A stretch of DNA of 64,000 bases from positions 310,001 through 374,000 of the forward strand of contig WOAB01000606.1 in assembly GCA_027886185.1 (NCBI GenBank), read 5' to 3'. Positions 44,798 through 56,455 of the stretch are shown in pieces (the stretch's first letter is position 1; each line of letters opens with the position of its first letter). The notes under the pieces are model-generated. The model was not told the origin of the DNA. It saw nothing but the letters and a program-made list of their open reading frames with translations, and ran no database searches. The position numbers and the translations under genes are program-made. Source of the stretch: Rheum nobile (taxonomy: Eukaryota > Streptophyta > Magnoliopsida > Caryophyllales > Polygonaceae).

Positions 44798-46273
44798 TGA
44801 TAAGGCGTTGTCGTGACACCTTAAACAAAATAATCCTAACAAACCTAAACAAGTAGTAGAGGCAAGCAAGGGTCGATCCCACATGGAGGAAGTGATCTTT
44901 CTAAATGTTAATCAGCATGCAAAGTAACAAGAAAGGGGGGTTTTGGTTGTTCACAGAGTAACAAGGTTAAGTTGGCTTGAGAATATGAATGGGGAAAGTA
45001 GTTCCACTAGAACGAGATCCATAATACAGAGATATAAGTTGATCACTGAAATCTATTCAATCCAAGTTCTTTAACTATTCTTATGGTTGTTCCCATCCTG
45101 ATCTTAAGCACTATTGATTCTCACAGTTGTCAATAGACTTATCACTATGTCACTGGTAAAGTACCTCCGATTCTCACAGTTGTCGGTATACTTTACCACC
45201 AACAAAGCAATAGCAATGCACACAAGGATATAGGATACATGCAAATAGAAAGACGTATTAATACTCGCATGCAACTGACTCTCACTCATGATTGTACGCT
45301 CGGAACCCTTATACGCACAATCGTGTTTGCCACTAGATAAGCACTCGGAACCCCTATATGCAAATCCTAGCAATTGATAAATATTACTCAACCTAGCTGG
45401 CCAGACTATGAAGAACAATGATAAATCAATAATCAATATAACCAAGAGAATGAAACCAACACACATAAGAATAAGAACAAGGAATAGAAATCTCACAACC
45501 GAATCAACTGTATTGCTTCAATCGTCTAGCAGAACAAAGGTGTTTAGCTCTCCATGGGTTAAAACCCTAGAGGCAGAAAGAAAAATGAGTCTAAGTCTCC
45601 CGAAGGAGAATTGTAACTTGTGGTAACTAGGTTAACAAAAGAGTATTTAACCTAAATCTAAAAGTACTAAAAATAATAAAAGGAAATAATAATAAAACTA
45701 ATAGCCAAAAATAAACAAACGAAATAGGGAACTAATCCCATAATTCTCGTGCAAGCCTCCCGTCTGCCCATCTCCAATTCTAGCTGATCGGCCCAACTCC
45801 ATCACATGCTCCGCTGATGTCATGGCGACATCATCTTCCAATTCTTCAGCACACTTTCCCGCTTTCAATTCACGCGGCGCGGCATCTTTATCTGAGACCC
45901 ACCGCCGGGTCGCGGTGGCTTCTGGCGCGGGGCGGTGACTTTTTAGCTTCTGTGACACTTTAGTAAAAACGCTATAACGTTTGATTCCCAACTCGGATTG
46001 CGCTCATATTTTGAGGACTTACAGTAGACTTCAAGATCTAACTCCTAAAATTGGAATCACTTCATTTGGACATCTGAGTAGAGAGAACGAACCATTTGAA
46101 TTCAGCAAATTGTTCTTCTACTCTTCAATACACTTCAAACCTCTATAAATCCCATGATTTCTTCACTTCTCCACTCTAACTCCATAATCCACGATTGTGC
46201 TCTAAATCCATCCAAATGGCGCCTCAAACCTAGTAATAACCCCCAGATATGCGCTACAAAATAGCACTTATCA
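44798..46273 (-). repeat. Athila-like 3' LTR
   Basis: This is the left copy, 1,476 bp, with the 3' role in minus sense. It is aligned end to end with 49150-50625 without obvious indels. Confidence 0.95.
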
Positions 46274-46287
46274 AATCCCCCATGCTT
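46274..46287 (-). promoter_or_regulatory. Athila-like polypurine tract
   Basis: In minus sense AAGCATGGGGGATT abuts the 3' LTR. The bases before it encode a GACGAGCAAGGTTTAAGC run that is frequent at this place in Athila/Tat elements. Confidence 0.85.
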
Positions 46288-47632
46288 AAACCTTGCTCGT
46301 CCTCGAGTAAGCTAAAGTAAACCTACTCCTCCAATCAATCCCCAAGGTTTCAGGAAGCATAGAAAACTCAACCTCCAAGAATCATACCAAACAATAAACT
46401 CCAGGCAACCATACAAAAAACGTCCAGCACAATAAACTATAACATCCAATCAAAAATCTCAACACCCCACACAATCAAGCCAAAAGGAAAGCAGAGTACT
46501 TCCCCCAAGCTTATCCCAAACACCATAGAGTGAAAAAATTCTAATCCTAGTCTCCCATCTATCTTCTTATCTCTCCAGAGTGACCTACCCGAATCCTCCT
46601 TATAACTCCTCTTCTTATGACGCCTCGCCAAGAATAATGAGAAATCCTAAAATCACTCTTCTTCTTTTCGCTCATTTTGCCAAGGCGCCCTTTCGGGTTT
46701 TCACCAAGCCACTCATTTCATTTTCCAATAGATGTACTCACATGAGCTCACGTCACTCTTGACCACATATTACCCCAGCCTAATGCTGGTCCAAGCCACC
46801 TGCTTATTACCTAGGCCGCCCTTTCGAGTTTTCACCAAGCCACTCATTTCATTTTTTAATTCTCCTCAACAACGTAGCAAGTATAGAACTCTCCCCCATG
46901 CTTAAACATTGCATTGTCCTCAATGTAATAAAAGACAAAATAATAGAAGCATAGGGAAAAGCAAAAAATAACTCACAAACGTCGCAAGCTGCTTGGACGC
47001 TTCCGTTGTTGCTGGTGGTCTTCTCAATAAAGCCCAGGTCTGTGGTGTTGGGCGGGTGTCTTCATCAATTCTATAATCTTCTTCTATCGTGCAAACAAAA
47101 TGGAACCACTTTGGTGAGTAGTGGTAAAACAATGATAGTAGGGTTGCACGGCCTTCTAGGAATACATGGTGGAGCCCAGATGTAATCATGGTGGGGGCTC
47201 TACTGTTCCTCCTCCTCAGCTGTCAATTGTAGGGCCATCATCGTTGTCAAATCAAGTGTAGGGCAGTGTATCCTTCTTGAAAACATGATGCGTACCATCT
47301 CCATGGGGAACTCTGGACAGCTGGCCTTCGGTAGAACTTTTTTTTTGTTTTCGGTTTTTTTTTTTTGCCCCCCGTTTAAGGTTTTTTCGGGGGGTGACTT
47401 AGTGCAGGGAAGGAAGAGACTTACATTGGTGTGGAAACACCTTCTTCAATAGGCATGGGTCTCTTTCCTGCAGGTTAGTCGGAAACAAAAACCAAAACAA
47501 AAACAAAGCAAAAACAAGCAAAACTAATGCAAGAAATAAAGAAAGAAAAACAAAGAAAGTAAAACATACCTCGGGTTGCCTCCCGGACAGCGCCTTAGTT
47601 ATTGTCATGGCTTGACATACTACTCCATCTTC
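46288..47632 (-). other. Athila-like non-coding 3' internal region
   Basis: About 1.3 kb lies between the gag-like frame and the 3' LTR with no recognised domain. Near 46670-46720 and 46805-46850 two similar blocks share CGCCCTTTCG-GTTTTCACC. A strong hairpin lies at 47368-47394 next to long T runs. Confidence 0.6.
47368..47394. repeat. Perfect GC hairpin CCCCCCG/CGGGGGG
   Basis: A 7-bp perfect stem (47368-47374 with 47388-47394) has a 13-base loop and follows two T runs. It is in the Athila-like interior, and its function is unknown. Confidence 0.7.
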
Positions 47633-49008
47633 TCAACTTGGGTTGCTCATAGCAACTAAACTCCTGGGGTCTGGATCAGGGGGATGCCTCTTTGTATACT
47701 CCTTGTTGAGCCTTTCCCCCATTCTTGTGCAATTGTTTGTGGGTGGACCGTTGTGCATACCCATGAATGCACTTGCCATCTTTCGAAATGGTCTATCCAG
47801 CATCTCAGAGGCTTCATGCTTATCTTGCCCCGTATCCAGTATGTAACAATTCACCACTTGAATCAAGGCCGCCTTCTTGTGCTTCCCCTTCGGTTTCTTC
47901 TTGATCATTCCCAGCACCTTTAACATTTCCTTGCAGCGAGGGGTGCTGTCTGCCAGATGGACCAAAGGGGTGGTTGCCTTGCAACTACTGAAGGTGTCAA
48001 ATAAGCCTTTGTCGCTCCCCACCTTTTGGGTGTCCTTCAGAGCCTCAGGGGAGGGTGTAACGAGTTTCAGCGCGACGAGCGGGAAGGAGTTGAGACGCAC
48101 AAACTCATCATAGGCAGCCTCCAGAGGATCGGGGACTGTCGGGGCATTTTTTAGAGAAACGGGTGTCTCAGGAGTATTTCCGTGATCACGGTACTCCTCC
48201 TCATCGTCGCTCCACTCCTCCTCAAATCTCAAAAAGTACTCCTCCTCAGTCAGCACCTTGCGATCCAAAAATCATCTGGAAGTCCTAACTCCTCATCAGT
48301 ATCAACGCAGACCTCATCAGCAGAATAGGAATTTTGGACGTCGGGTTGCACTGATCTCACCGCGGGTCGCGGCGAAATCTCACTAGGAGGCACTCCGTCC
48401 ACCGCGGGGCAGTGGTCATCACCGCGGGGTGATGGCTGCGAGGGAGGATTACTGAGGCTCACCGTCGGGTCGCGGTCAGTGTCGCCACGGGGAGGTGAAA
48501 TAACTGGGACTTCACGCCGGGTCGCGGTGAGTGGTGACGCGGGGCGGTGGGTGATATTCTCCATCTCATATTCGTCCTTCTCTTCAACACTAGGAGGAAC
48601 GTTTTCCCTCGGGTTTACTACCGTTTGAGATGGTAGATTCCCCAACATCCTTGTAGCGATCCGTATAATTGATTCCGCCATCTGGTCCACCTGCCTTTTC
48701 ATATTCTTGATGCTTGACTCAGTAGTATGCACATGAGTGGTGAAATGTTGAGTCAAGGTCCTGAGCATCTCTTCAGTTGACATAGCGGAACTTGGATTGG
48801 ACACTGGTGGGCTATGCTCATAGGCCGGATAGTACTGGTGCGGAGTATCCTGCTGATAGAATGACTGTGGCTCTGGGTAGAACTCCTGGTAGTCAAGGCC
48901 ATATGGAGAGTATTGATGGCCCCCATAACTCGAATTTGGGTGATTCCTCCACCCTGGAATGTATGAGTATGAGTATGGGTCATATCGCGGCTCTCCCCAG
49001 GAATCCAT
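47633..49008 (-). pseudogene. Athila-like gag-related frame with a frameshift
   Basis: In minus sense the start is ATG 49008 (MDSWGEPRYDPYSYSY). The first part, to the stop at 48250, is rich in tyrosine, proline and serine, has a helical stretch EEMLRTLTQHFTTHVHTTES, and then IATRMLGNLPSQTVVNPREN, which resembles the end of Athila gag (LPS-T-x-NPRE). Near 48265 the frame shifts, and a second frame (48268-47633) continues with RKVLTEEEYFLRFEEEW, an acidic stretch, KTTPLVHLADSTPR-like and KKKPKGKHKKAALIQVV. I do not recognise the second part. No zinc knuckle or protease was found. The predicted ancestral product is about 455 residues. Confidence 0.6.
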
Positions 49009-49128
49009 ATCTGTAACAAAAATCAAAAAGGGAAAGCAAAAATCAGTAGCACGGGTGTGGACCGTAAGATAGGTCCACACCAAAGTAACACGCACACAAA
49101 CATACACACAGAATAATCAAATCATGCC

Positions 49129-49146
49129 TCCCCGGCAACGGCGCCA
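49129..49146 (-). promoter_or_regulatory. Athila-like primer binding site (tRNA-Asp type)
   Basis: In minus sense TGGCGCCGTTGCCGGGGA starts three bases after the 5' LTR end and matches the 3' end complement of tRNA-Asp as used by Athila elements. Confidence 0.9.
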
Positions 49147-49149
49147 ATT

Positions 49150-50625
49150 TGATAAGGCGTTGTCGTGACACCTTAAACAAAATAATCCTAACAAACCTAA
49201 ACAAGTAGTAGAGACAAGCAAGGGTCGATCCCACATGGAGGAAGTGATCTTTCTAAATGTTAATCAGCATGCAAAGTAACAAGAAAGGGGGGTTTTGGTT
49301 GTTCACAGAGTAACAAGGTTAAGTTGGCTTGAGAATATGAATGGGGAAAGTAGTTCCACTAGAACGAGATCCACAATACAGAGATATAAGTTGATCACTG
49401 AAATCTATTCAATCCAAGTTCGTTAACTATTCTTATGGTTGTTCCCATCCTGATCTTAAGCACTATTGATTCTCACAGTTGTCAATAGACTTATCACTAT
49501 GTCACTGGTAAAGTACCTCCGATTCTCACAGTTGTCGGTATACTTTACCACCAACAAAGCAATAGCAATGCACACAAGGATATAGGATACATGCAAATAG
49601 AAAGACGTATTAATACTCGCATGCAACTAACTCTCACTCACGATTGTACGCTCGGAACCCCTATACGCACAATCGTGTTTGCCACTAGATAAGCACTCGG
49701 AACCCCTATATGCAAATCCTAGCAATTGATAAATATTACTCAACCTAGCTGGCCAGACTATGAAGAACAATGATAAATCAATAATCAATATAACCAAGAG
49801 AATGAAACCAACACACATAAGAATAAGAACAAGGAATAAAAATCTCACAACCGAATCAACTGTATTGCTTCAATCGTCTAGCAGAACAAAGGTGTTTAGC
49901 TCTCCATGGGTTAAAACCCTAGAGGCAGAAAGAAAAACGAGTCTAAGTCTCCCGAAGGAGAATTGTAACTTGTGGCAACTAGGTTAACAAAAGAGTATTT
50001 AACCTAAATCTAAAAGTAATAAAAATAATAAAAGGAAATAATAATAAAACTAATAGCCAAAAATAAACAAACGAAATAGGGAATTAATCCCATAATTCTC
50101 GTGCAAGCCTCTCGTCTGCCCATCTCCAATTCCAGCTGATCGGCCCAACTCCATCACATGCTCCGCTGATGTCATGGCGACATCATCTTCCAATTCTTCA
50201 GCACACTTTCCCGCTTTCAATTCACGCGGCGCGGCATCTTTATCTGAGACCCACCGCCAGGTCGCGGTGGCTTCTGGCGCGGGGCGGTGACTTTTCAGCT
50301 TCTATGTCACTTTAGTAAAAATGCCATAACTTTTGATTCCCAACTAGGTTTACGCTCATATTTTGAGGACTTGCAGTAGACTTCAAGATCTAACTCCTCG
50401 AATTGGAATCACTTCATTTGGACATCTGAGTAGAGAGAACGAACCATTTGAATTCAGCAAATTGTTCTTCTACTCTTCAATACACTTCAAACCTCTATAA
50501 ATCCCATGATTTCTTCACTTCTCCACTCTAACTCCATAATCCACGATTGTGCTCTAAATCCATCCAAATGGCGCCTCAAACCTGGTAATAACCCCCAGAT
50601 ATGCGCTACAAAATAGCACTTATCA
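49150..50625 (-). repeat. Athila-like 5' LTR
   Basis: This is the right copy, 1,476 bp, and the 5' LTR in minus sense. It starts TGATAAGTGC in element sense and ends CCTTATCA. Confidence 0.95.
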
Positions 50626-53065
50626 GAAGTGCTTGCTTCTCTTTGTTCATGAATTCGTTTCGGATGTTCTTTATCCTTGCACGGAAACACATGTTCAAAG
50701 AAGGACGCATTCCTTGATTCCATTATTGTATTTGCATGTATGTCTGGTATGTCAGACTTATATACCAAAAACTGATAAGCACTACTGTTGTGTGCATATC
50801 CTATGAAAATACAATCGACTGTCTTAGGTCCGATTGTGACCTTTTTAGTAGGTGTTACTGCCACTTTTGTTAGGCACCCCCACACTTTGAGGTATTTGTA
50901 CGATGGTACTTTACCTTTCCAAAGTTCATATGGCGTCTTGCCAGTAACTTTATGTGGTATTTTGTTGAGGATGTAATTGGTGGTTAGCAGCGCTTTCCCC
51001 CACATGTTCTGGGGTAACCCAGATTCCTGCAACATTGCATTCATCATTTCTTTCAGAGTTCGGTTCTTTCGTTCCGCAACTCCGTTAGATTCTGGTGAGT
51101 AGGGAGAAGTTGTTTGATGAATAATCCCATGTTCTATACCAGAACGCGTTGAATGGTTCATCATACTCGCCTCCTCTATCACTTCTGATTATTTTTATGG
51201 TTTTCCTAAGTTGGTTTTCAACTTCCAACTTGTATTCTTTGAATTTTTCCAAGGTTTCATCCTTGCTCCTTAGCAAGTATACATGACAGTATTTTGTGCA
51301 ATCATCGATAAAGGTCACGAAATACTTTTTACCACCTCTAGTTTGCACAAATTTGATTTGTGTGTATTAAACCTAGAGGTTCGGTTGTTCTCTCTACATG
51401 TGGGGATGGTGTTTTTTTGAGTTTGGCATGTACGCATACTTCACATTTGTCTTTACTTGATTTGCATTTTGGAATCAGGTTCATGTTAAACAGTCTACGT
51501 ATAGACTTATAATTCACATGACCTAATTGTTCATGCCAAATATTAAAAGACTCAACAACATAAGCAATATGATTCTTTTCATTCATTGAAACATCGGATA
51601 CAATAGGTTTTGGAAGGACTGTCATTACATTCATTTTGACCAGTCCATCCTTTACATATCCCTTGCCTAAGTAAATCCCATTCTTAGAGAGAACTAGCTT
51701 GTCAGACACGAACTTCACCGCGAAGCCGTTCTTGCTCAGCAAAGTGCCGGAGATCAGATTCTTCCTTATTTCTGGCACGTGCATGACATTGTTGAGAGTC
51801 AGATCCTTCTCTGAAGTCAGCTTCAACACCACTTTTCCATGACCTTCTACCTTGGATGTGGACGAGTTCCCCATAAACAGTCGCTCGTCACTCTTGCTCT
51901 TCTGATAAGTGGTAAACAGTCCCCTATCAGAGTAAATATGTCTGGTGGCACCTGTATCATACCACCATTCCCTCGGGTTGCTTCCAACCATATTGACTTC
52001 AGAAAGCACAACACACAGATCTGCATCCGAGAGCTTGCCTTCAGTCAAGTTGGCTTGGGACTTTCCCTTGTCCTTGCGTGGGTCAAGCTTGCTTCGACAC
52101 TCGTCTGCCTTGTAACCCATTTTACCACACTTGTGGCATTTCCCATTGAACTTCTTAGCAGGTTGCTTCTTGAAGTTGCTGGAGCCTTGGGGTTGAACCT
52201 TTCGTTTCTTTCCCTTGTCCTTGTGCTCGGCCAAGTTGGCCTTCTGTTCAAAAGTTTGAACATCGTCTGCTTTGCGGTTGGTTGACTCAATCTGTAGCCT
52301 GACAATCAAGTCTTCAAGGGTCATAGCCTTTCGCTTGTGCTTTAGGTAGTTTTTGAAATCCTTCCAGCCTGGTGGGAGTTTCTCAATAAAAGCAGCTACC
52401 TGGAACGTCTCACAGATTGACATTCCTTCCGCAATAATTTCATGCGTAAGCAATTACAGCTCTTCAACTTGTTCCATGATGGGCTTGTAGTCCACCATTT
52501 TGAAGTCCAGAAATTTCGCCACTACGAACTTCTTAGAGCCTGCATCCTCAGACTTGTATTACTTTTCCAACGCCATCCAGAGTTCCTTGGAAGTCTTGAT
52601 CTTGTTGTATACATTATACAGTGGATCAATCAGGCAGCTTTGAACCCAACCTTTGCACAGAAAGTCCCCATGAGTCCAGGCCTCAATGCTGGCTAGGGCT
52701 AGAGCATCAGTATTCTGAGGCAGAAGCACAGGCCTATCCTCATTCAGATACTTTTCCAGCTTTAGTGTGGTCAGAAAGAAGAACATCTTTTGCTGCCATG
52801 TTTTGAAGCCAGTTCCATCAAACTTTCCTGGCATCAGCCCTGCATTTACAACACCAGGCATAGACGACATATGAACTGTCGGTTGGACATTCTGATAAAC
52901 TATCGGTTGGACATTCTGATTAACATCAGTTCTGACCCTCACGGTTGGCAAATTCACTACTGGCAGACCACTCCCAAACTGAATCTGGGGTGTCGACTCA
53001 ACATCGTTTCCATTTTCGGCTTCAACAAGAACACCAGAATCAGCATTCTCAGTCTGGTTAGTCAT
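50626..53065 (-). pseudogene. Copia gag, protease and integrase, broken
   Basis: In minus sense the gag start is ATG 53065 (MTNQTENADSG) with FDGTGFKTWQQKMFFFL (about 52825). A stop near 52558 separates the next frame (52453-51338) with FIEKLPPGWKDFKNYL and the zinc knuckle CHKCGKMGYKADEC, in which the histidine is replaced by tyrosine. The protease has WWYDTGATRHIYS (about 51960). The integrase has the zinc region HEQLGHVNYKSIRRL ... CEVCVHAK, then, after shifts, FVTFIDDCTKYCHVYL, IIRSDRGGEY and NGVAERKNRTLKEMM (about 51080), giving the D-D-E set. YELWKGKVPSYKYLKVWGC follows. The Athila-like insertion begins after the C-terminal part near 50640. Confidence 0.9.
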
Positions 53066-54138
53066 ACTTCAAAACTGTTTATAGACAAGTAAACCAGAAT
53101 TAGTACGATTACAGAAGCAGTTTAATAAGGAAATTTAAAACGAAGCAGTACGAATAAATTGCAGAAGTCAAAGTATATAAGAAATTTTCCGGAATTGTGC
53201 TGAACAACAACACAAAATTAAAGGAATTGTTCTCCTGTTTATAAACTTCACAATCAACAGTTTAGTTAATGCGTAATGCAGTTAAACGAATTTCAAAATT
53301 AAGACTGTAGGAACCTGATTTCCTAAAACATACAGAATGTAAACAACTGCAATTAAACAGAACTGTAATCAAAAAAACAAATGAAGAACTACCGAACAAC
53401 GATTGATGCAGAGTCGAGATATGATCTATTTTCTTAATTCTGAAATTGCCCCATAGTGTGACGGTTCTGTAGCGATCCGAATCCCAGGATACAACTGCGA
53501 AACTACTTCTGAATTGCACAACTCAATGTACAAAAGCCTGCGAACCAGCGTTATGTGAGTACTCTCAGACGCAAAAAGGAGAGGAGAAGAGAGGAAGGCG
53601 ATTGTTTTTTATGCTTCTGATGAGACACATAGCTGCTCTTATATAGCACTTGCCTGAGTTTAACAGCTGGGGAATCTGGATCTGAACAAAAAGATAGTAG
53701 CATTGGATAGCCCGACCCGCCCTAGCCCATGCCTAAGCTCAGCCGCCCGGCACGGCCCGACGCGACTCGACTCGGCTCGGCGCGCGTGTGGTCTTGATAA
53801 GCTAGGTCATCTCCCCATTACACATTGGTGGTGACCCAAGGCCATAACCTTGATGCCAAATTCCTAGTATATATACTAGTGAATATTCATCCCCCACCTC
53901 CAATGTGGGATACAAATTCCCACACAAATGTCCCCAAGTTGATGCACTTCAAGCAACCAACTTTGGACCTCCATTTCTCATTCAAACGAAATTCATTTTT
54001 AACATATTTGTACAGTTCGAGAATGTGCTCGCGGAGACGAATCCAACGCTCCCATATTCCGGTGTTTCCATTGGTCGGAGCCCACCGGAATCCTTCCCGG
54101 AAAGTCACCGAACATCATTTATAAAATGAGTTCCAACA
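53066..54138 (-). repeat. Copia 5' LTR and leader
   Basis: In minus sense the LTR begins TGTTGGAACTC at 54138. A TATATAAG box lies at 53638-53645, followed by a CT-rich start region. The LTR end and primer site could not be fixed by eye because no standard tRNA-iMet site was found and no second LTR exists to align. The LTR probably ends between 53450 and 53550, leaving a leader of about 400-480 bases before gag. Confidence 0.6.
53638..53645 (-). promoter_or_regulatory. Copia LTR TATA box
   Basis: TATATAAG in minus sense lies in the 5' LTR, about 30 bases before a CT-rich probable start region. Confidence 0.6.
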
Positions 54139-54589
54139 ATTAGATGGTTCTCATCCTCCACGAAAGTTGTCACAACTTGCGATTATCCCAAAAGTAAACG
54201 GCTCGTGCCCTTTTCTGCATTCTTTCTGCTTTTCAAGGTATTTCACTGGCATCCTTTGTACTGTCTCTGCAATCCTCGGCTTCAAGATGAGCGTGAAGGG
54301 ACTTGGCTTCTGCTCCGCCTACCTAGAACTCAGATGACTCTCAACCTCAAACTAAGGTGTACTCCTTCCACTTTTTATTATTATTCTTATGCTAGATTCA
54401 TTTATCCTTGCACTGCCTATTTAAACTGGTGCTGGATAGCATTTAATTACATTCTCATCTTTCTGCTTAACTGTAAAACTACAAAAAAACACCAAGTACA
54501 TTAAAAACTTCTCTTTTGTGTGCATCCATTCTCCCTGCCTTGCTGGATTCATCTGTGCTCTCCTTCAATCAAGTCCTAATTGTCTGTCA
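54139..54589. other. DNA between copia and LINE-5 ORF1
   Basis: No gene is recognised. It is probably the 5' UTR of LINE-5 material or older intergenic DNA. Confidence 0.4.
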
Positions 54590-56455
54590 ATGGATAAAGG
54601 TAAGGCTTCTTACTCTGACATCCTTTGCTCTGAAAAAATCAATAAGGATGTCTCTTGTGCCAACACCTCATCTACACCATCTGTTGTTATCAACAAAACT
54701 CATACCAAATCCTCGGGGAAAAACATCCCAAAAAAGAAGCAACCAAAAGAAGTTTCTGCTGTAGTTAATATTACAACTCCTCCAATCTCTGATGGAAACT
54801 CTAAACCTACAATTGATACTGAATCTTATCTATCCAGACTTGCTAAAATAAGAGCCTCGGTTCTTAAACAAAAAGAATCGGCTTTAATGGGTTATGTTGT
54901 AGGAAACCCCATTGAATTCCCAAAACTCTTTACCAAGCTTAAATCTGAGTGGAGGTTCATTAAAGGGGAAGTGAGCTTCTTTGATAGACAATTTGGGTGG
55001 TTTGAGATGTAATTTTCTAACCCACTTGACCTGAAAAAAATCTGTGAACTGCCCTACCATGTCTTTGGCCAGCTCATCCTCATGAAACAATGGTACAATG
55101 GCTTTGATCCCCAAACTGAATCCATTTCTAAACTGGACCTATGGATTAGAATCCCACGTCTACTTGTTGAGCTCTGCAATGTAGATGCAATCCAAACTAT
55201 CCTAGAAGAGAACCACTTTGGGTCCCTTATCAAACTAGACCCCTTTGCCTCCAAAAGAAAATGGGCAAAATTTGTTAGAATTTGCACCCATGTTGATTTT
55301 TTTAAGAAAAAACACAACAAGATTTATGTTCTTATTCGTGATGAGAAAGGGATCATGGAAAAATACAATATCTGGTTCGAGGATTGGCCTGAAGGTTGTG
55401 GTAACTATGGTGATGCCAATCATGTCTTCATCTTCTGTCCTCTCAAGAAATTCACCCCACCAAAATTAGAAAATTCTATCAAGAGAGCCCCTTCCAAGCA
55501 AAAAATTGAGAGTTCTAGTGGTCATCCTACTATTCCTGAAGAGGGTGACTGGGTGAATGTCACCTCCAAGAAACATAAAGAAGTTGGGAATTCAGCTCAC
55601 CCCAATCATGGAAATAAGCCTTATATTGCTACCAATGGAGGAATTTCTATCATTTATGAGTCTGATGACTCCATAGATGAGTCTTCCCCTCGCTCTCCTA
55701 TACTGGCCCCCTCAAACATTACATTTGAAGATGTTGCCCCCCCCCCCACCAAATGCTACTAATATCAAACCCCCAAGCATGAACTCACAAAAGAAACCTC
55801 CTCTCTCAAACTTGATATCATCCAGGATGACTTGACCACAAAAATAGCTTTCAGTCTTGCTGCCATTCTCTCTGAAATCCCCATCCATGCATCTTTCACC
55901 CATATCATGCAAACAACAAATGACCCTACTACTGTGTTTGCAGTTGATAACTCCAATTGTCTACTATTCTATCCTGAACCTGCCTTACCTCACTCACATG
56001 TCCCTTCCCCAAAGGATGATTGTGTCCCTGAGACATTTAAGGTCCCTCCACCATCTGCTCTCCCTCTGCTGGAACCTAAGAACTTATTGTATGAGAACAA
56101 TCCTGTTGTTGATTTCATTATGGAGGAGGATGATCTCCTTGATGAAGAAGAAGAACCATTCACCCTTGTTAAAACAAATAAAGATGAAATCTTCACTGAT
56201 GCATAAATTAATGAGCTACTGAAATCTGACCAATATGTTGAGCTGGATGAGGATTTCCACTCGGATGGATCCTACCATTCAATCAGTACTGTCAACACTG
56301 TTGTTTCAAGCTCCTCTATGGCTAACAAGATGGGGACTATAACTGTCCATACTAATCCTATCTCTACCTCAGGTTCCAGCAAAAGGAAACAGATTGAATG
56401 AGATGATGATACAACTAGTTCAGAACTGATGGGGAACAAAAAACCCAAAGTTTAG
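54590..56455 (+). pseudogene. LINE-5 ORF1 (DUF4283-type RNA-binding protein), four internal stops
   Basis: From ATG 54590 (MDKGKASYSDIL) a single frame of about 621 codons runs to a TAG at 56453-56455. Stops at 55010, 55760, 56204 and 56399 interrupt it, with no obvious frameshift. A DUF4283-like core is seen: ALMGYVVGNPIEFPKLFTKL, WRFIKGEVSFFDRQFGWFEM, LDLWIRIPRLLVELCNVDAI. The knuckle remnant GCGNYGDANHVFIFC has lost a cysteine. The C-terminal half is acidic, with EEDDLLDEEEEPFT, and ends in SKRKQIE ... NKKPKV, a usual ORF1 ending. A run of 13 C at 55739-55751 is a possible hidden indel. It is a LINE ORF1, not a host gene. Confidence 0.75.

Larger units (their letters stand above)
44798..50625 (-). 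mobile_element. Athila/Tat-like non-autonomous LTR retrotransposon in copia
   Basis: Two LTRs of exactly 1,476 bp with TGATAAG/CTTATCA inverted ends are flanked by the perfect TSD GAAGT (44793-44797 and 50626-50630). The primer site TGGCGCCGTTGCCGGGGA is the tRNA-Asp type of the Athila/Tat lineage, and the purine tract AAGCATGGGGGATT is also typical of that lineage. The 2.9-kb interior has one gag-like frame and no protease, RT or integrase. It is therefore a large retrotransposon derivative dependent on a helper. About 27 mismatches between the LTRs counted by eye (about 1.8%) suggest a recent insertion. Confidence 0.93.
42939..54138 (-). mobile_element. Ty1/copia LTR retrotransposon, no 3' LTR found
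   Basis: In minus sense the order gag, protease, integrase, RT, RNase H is diagnostic of Ty1/copia. The 5' LTR starts TGTTGGAACTC at 54138. At the 3' side, after RNase H and about 190 bases of 3' UTR, a purine tract AAAAGTGGGG (42939-42948) is followed by LINE-4 sequence instead of an LTR. The 3' LTR was probably lost by deletion. The element is split between integrase and RT by the Athila-like insertion. Several stops and frameshifts are present. Confidence 0.85.
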
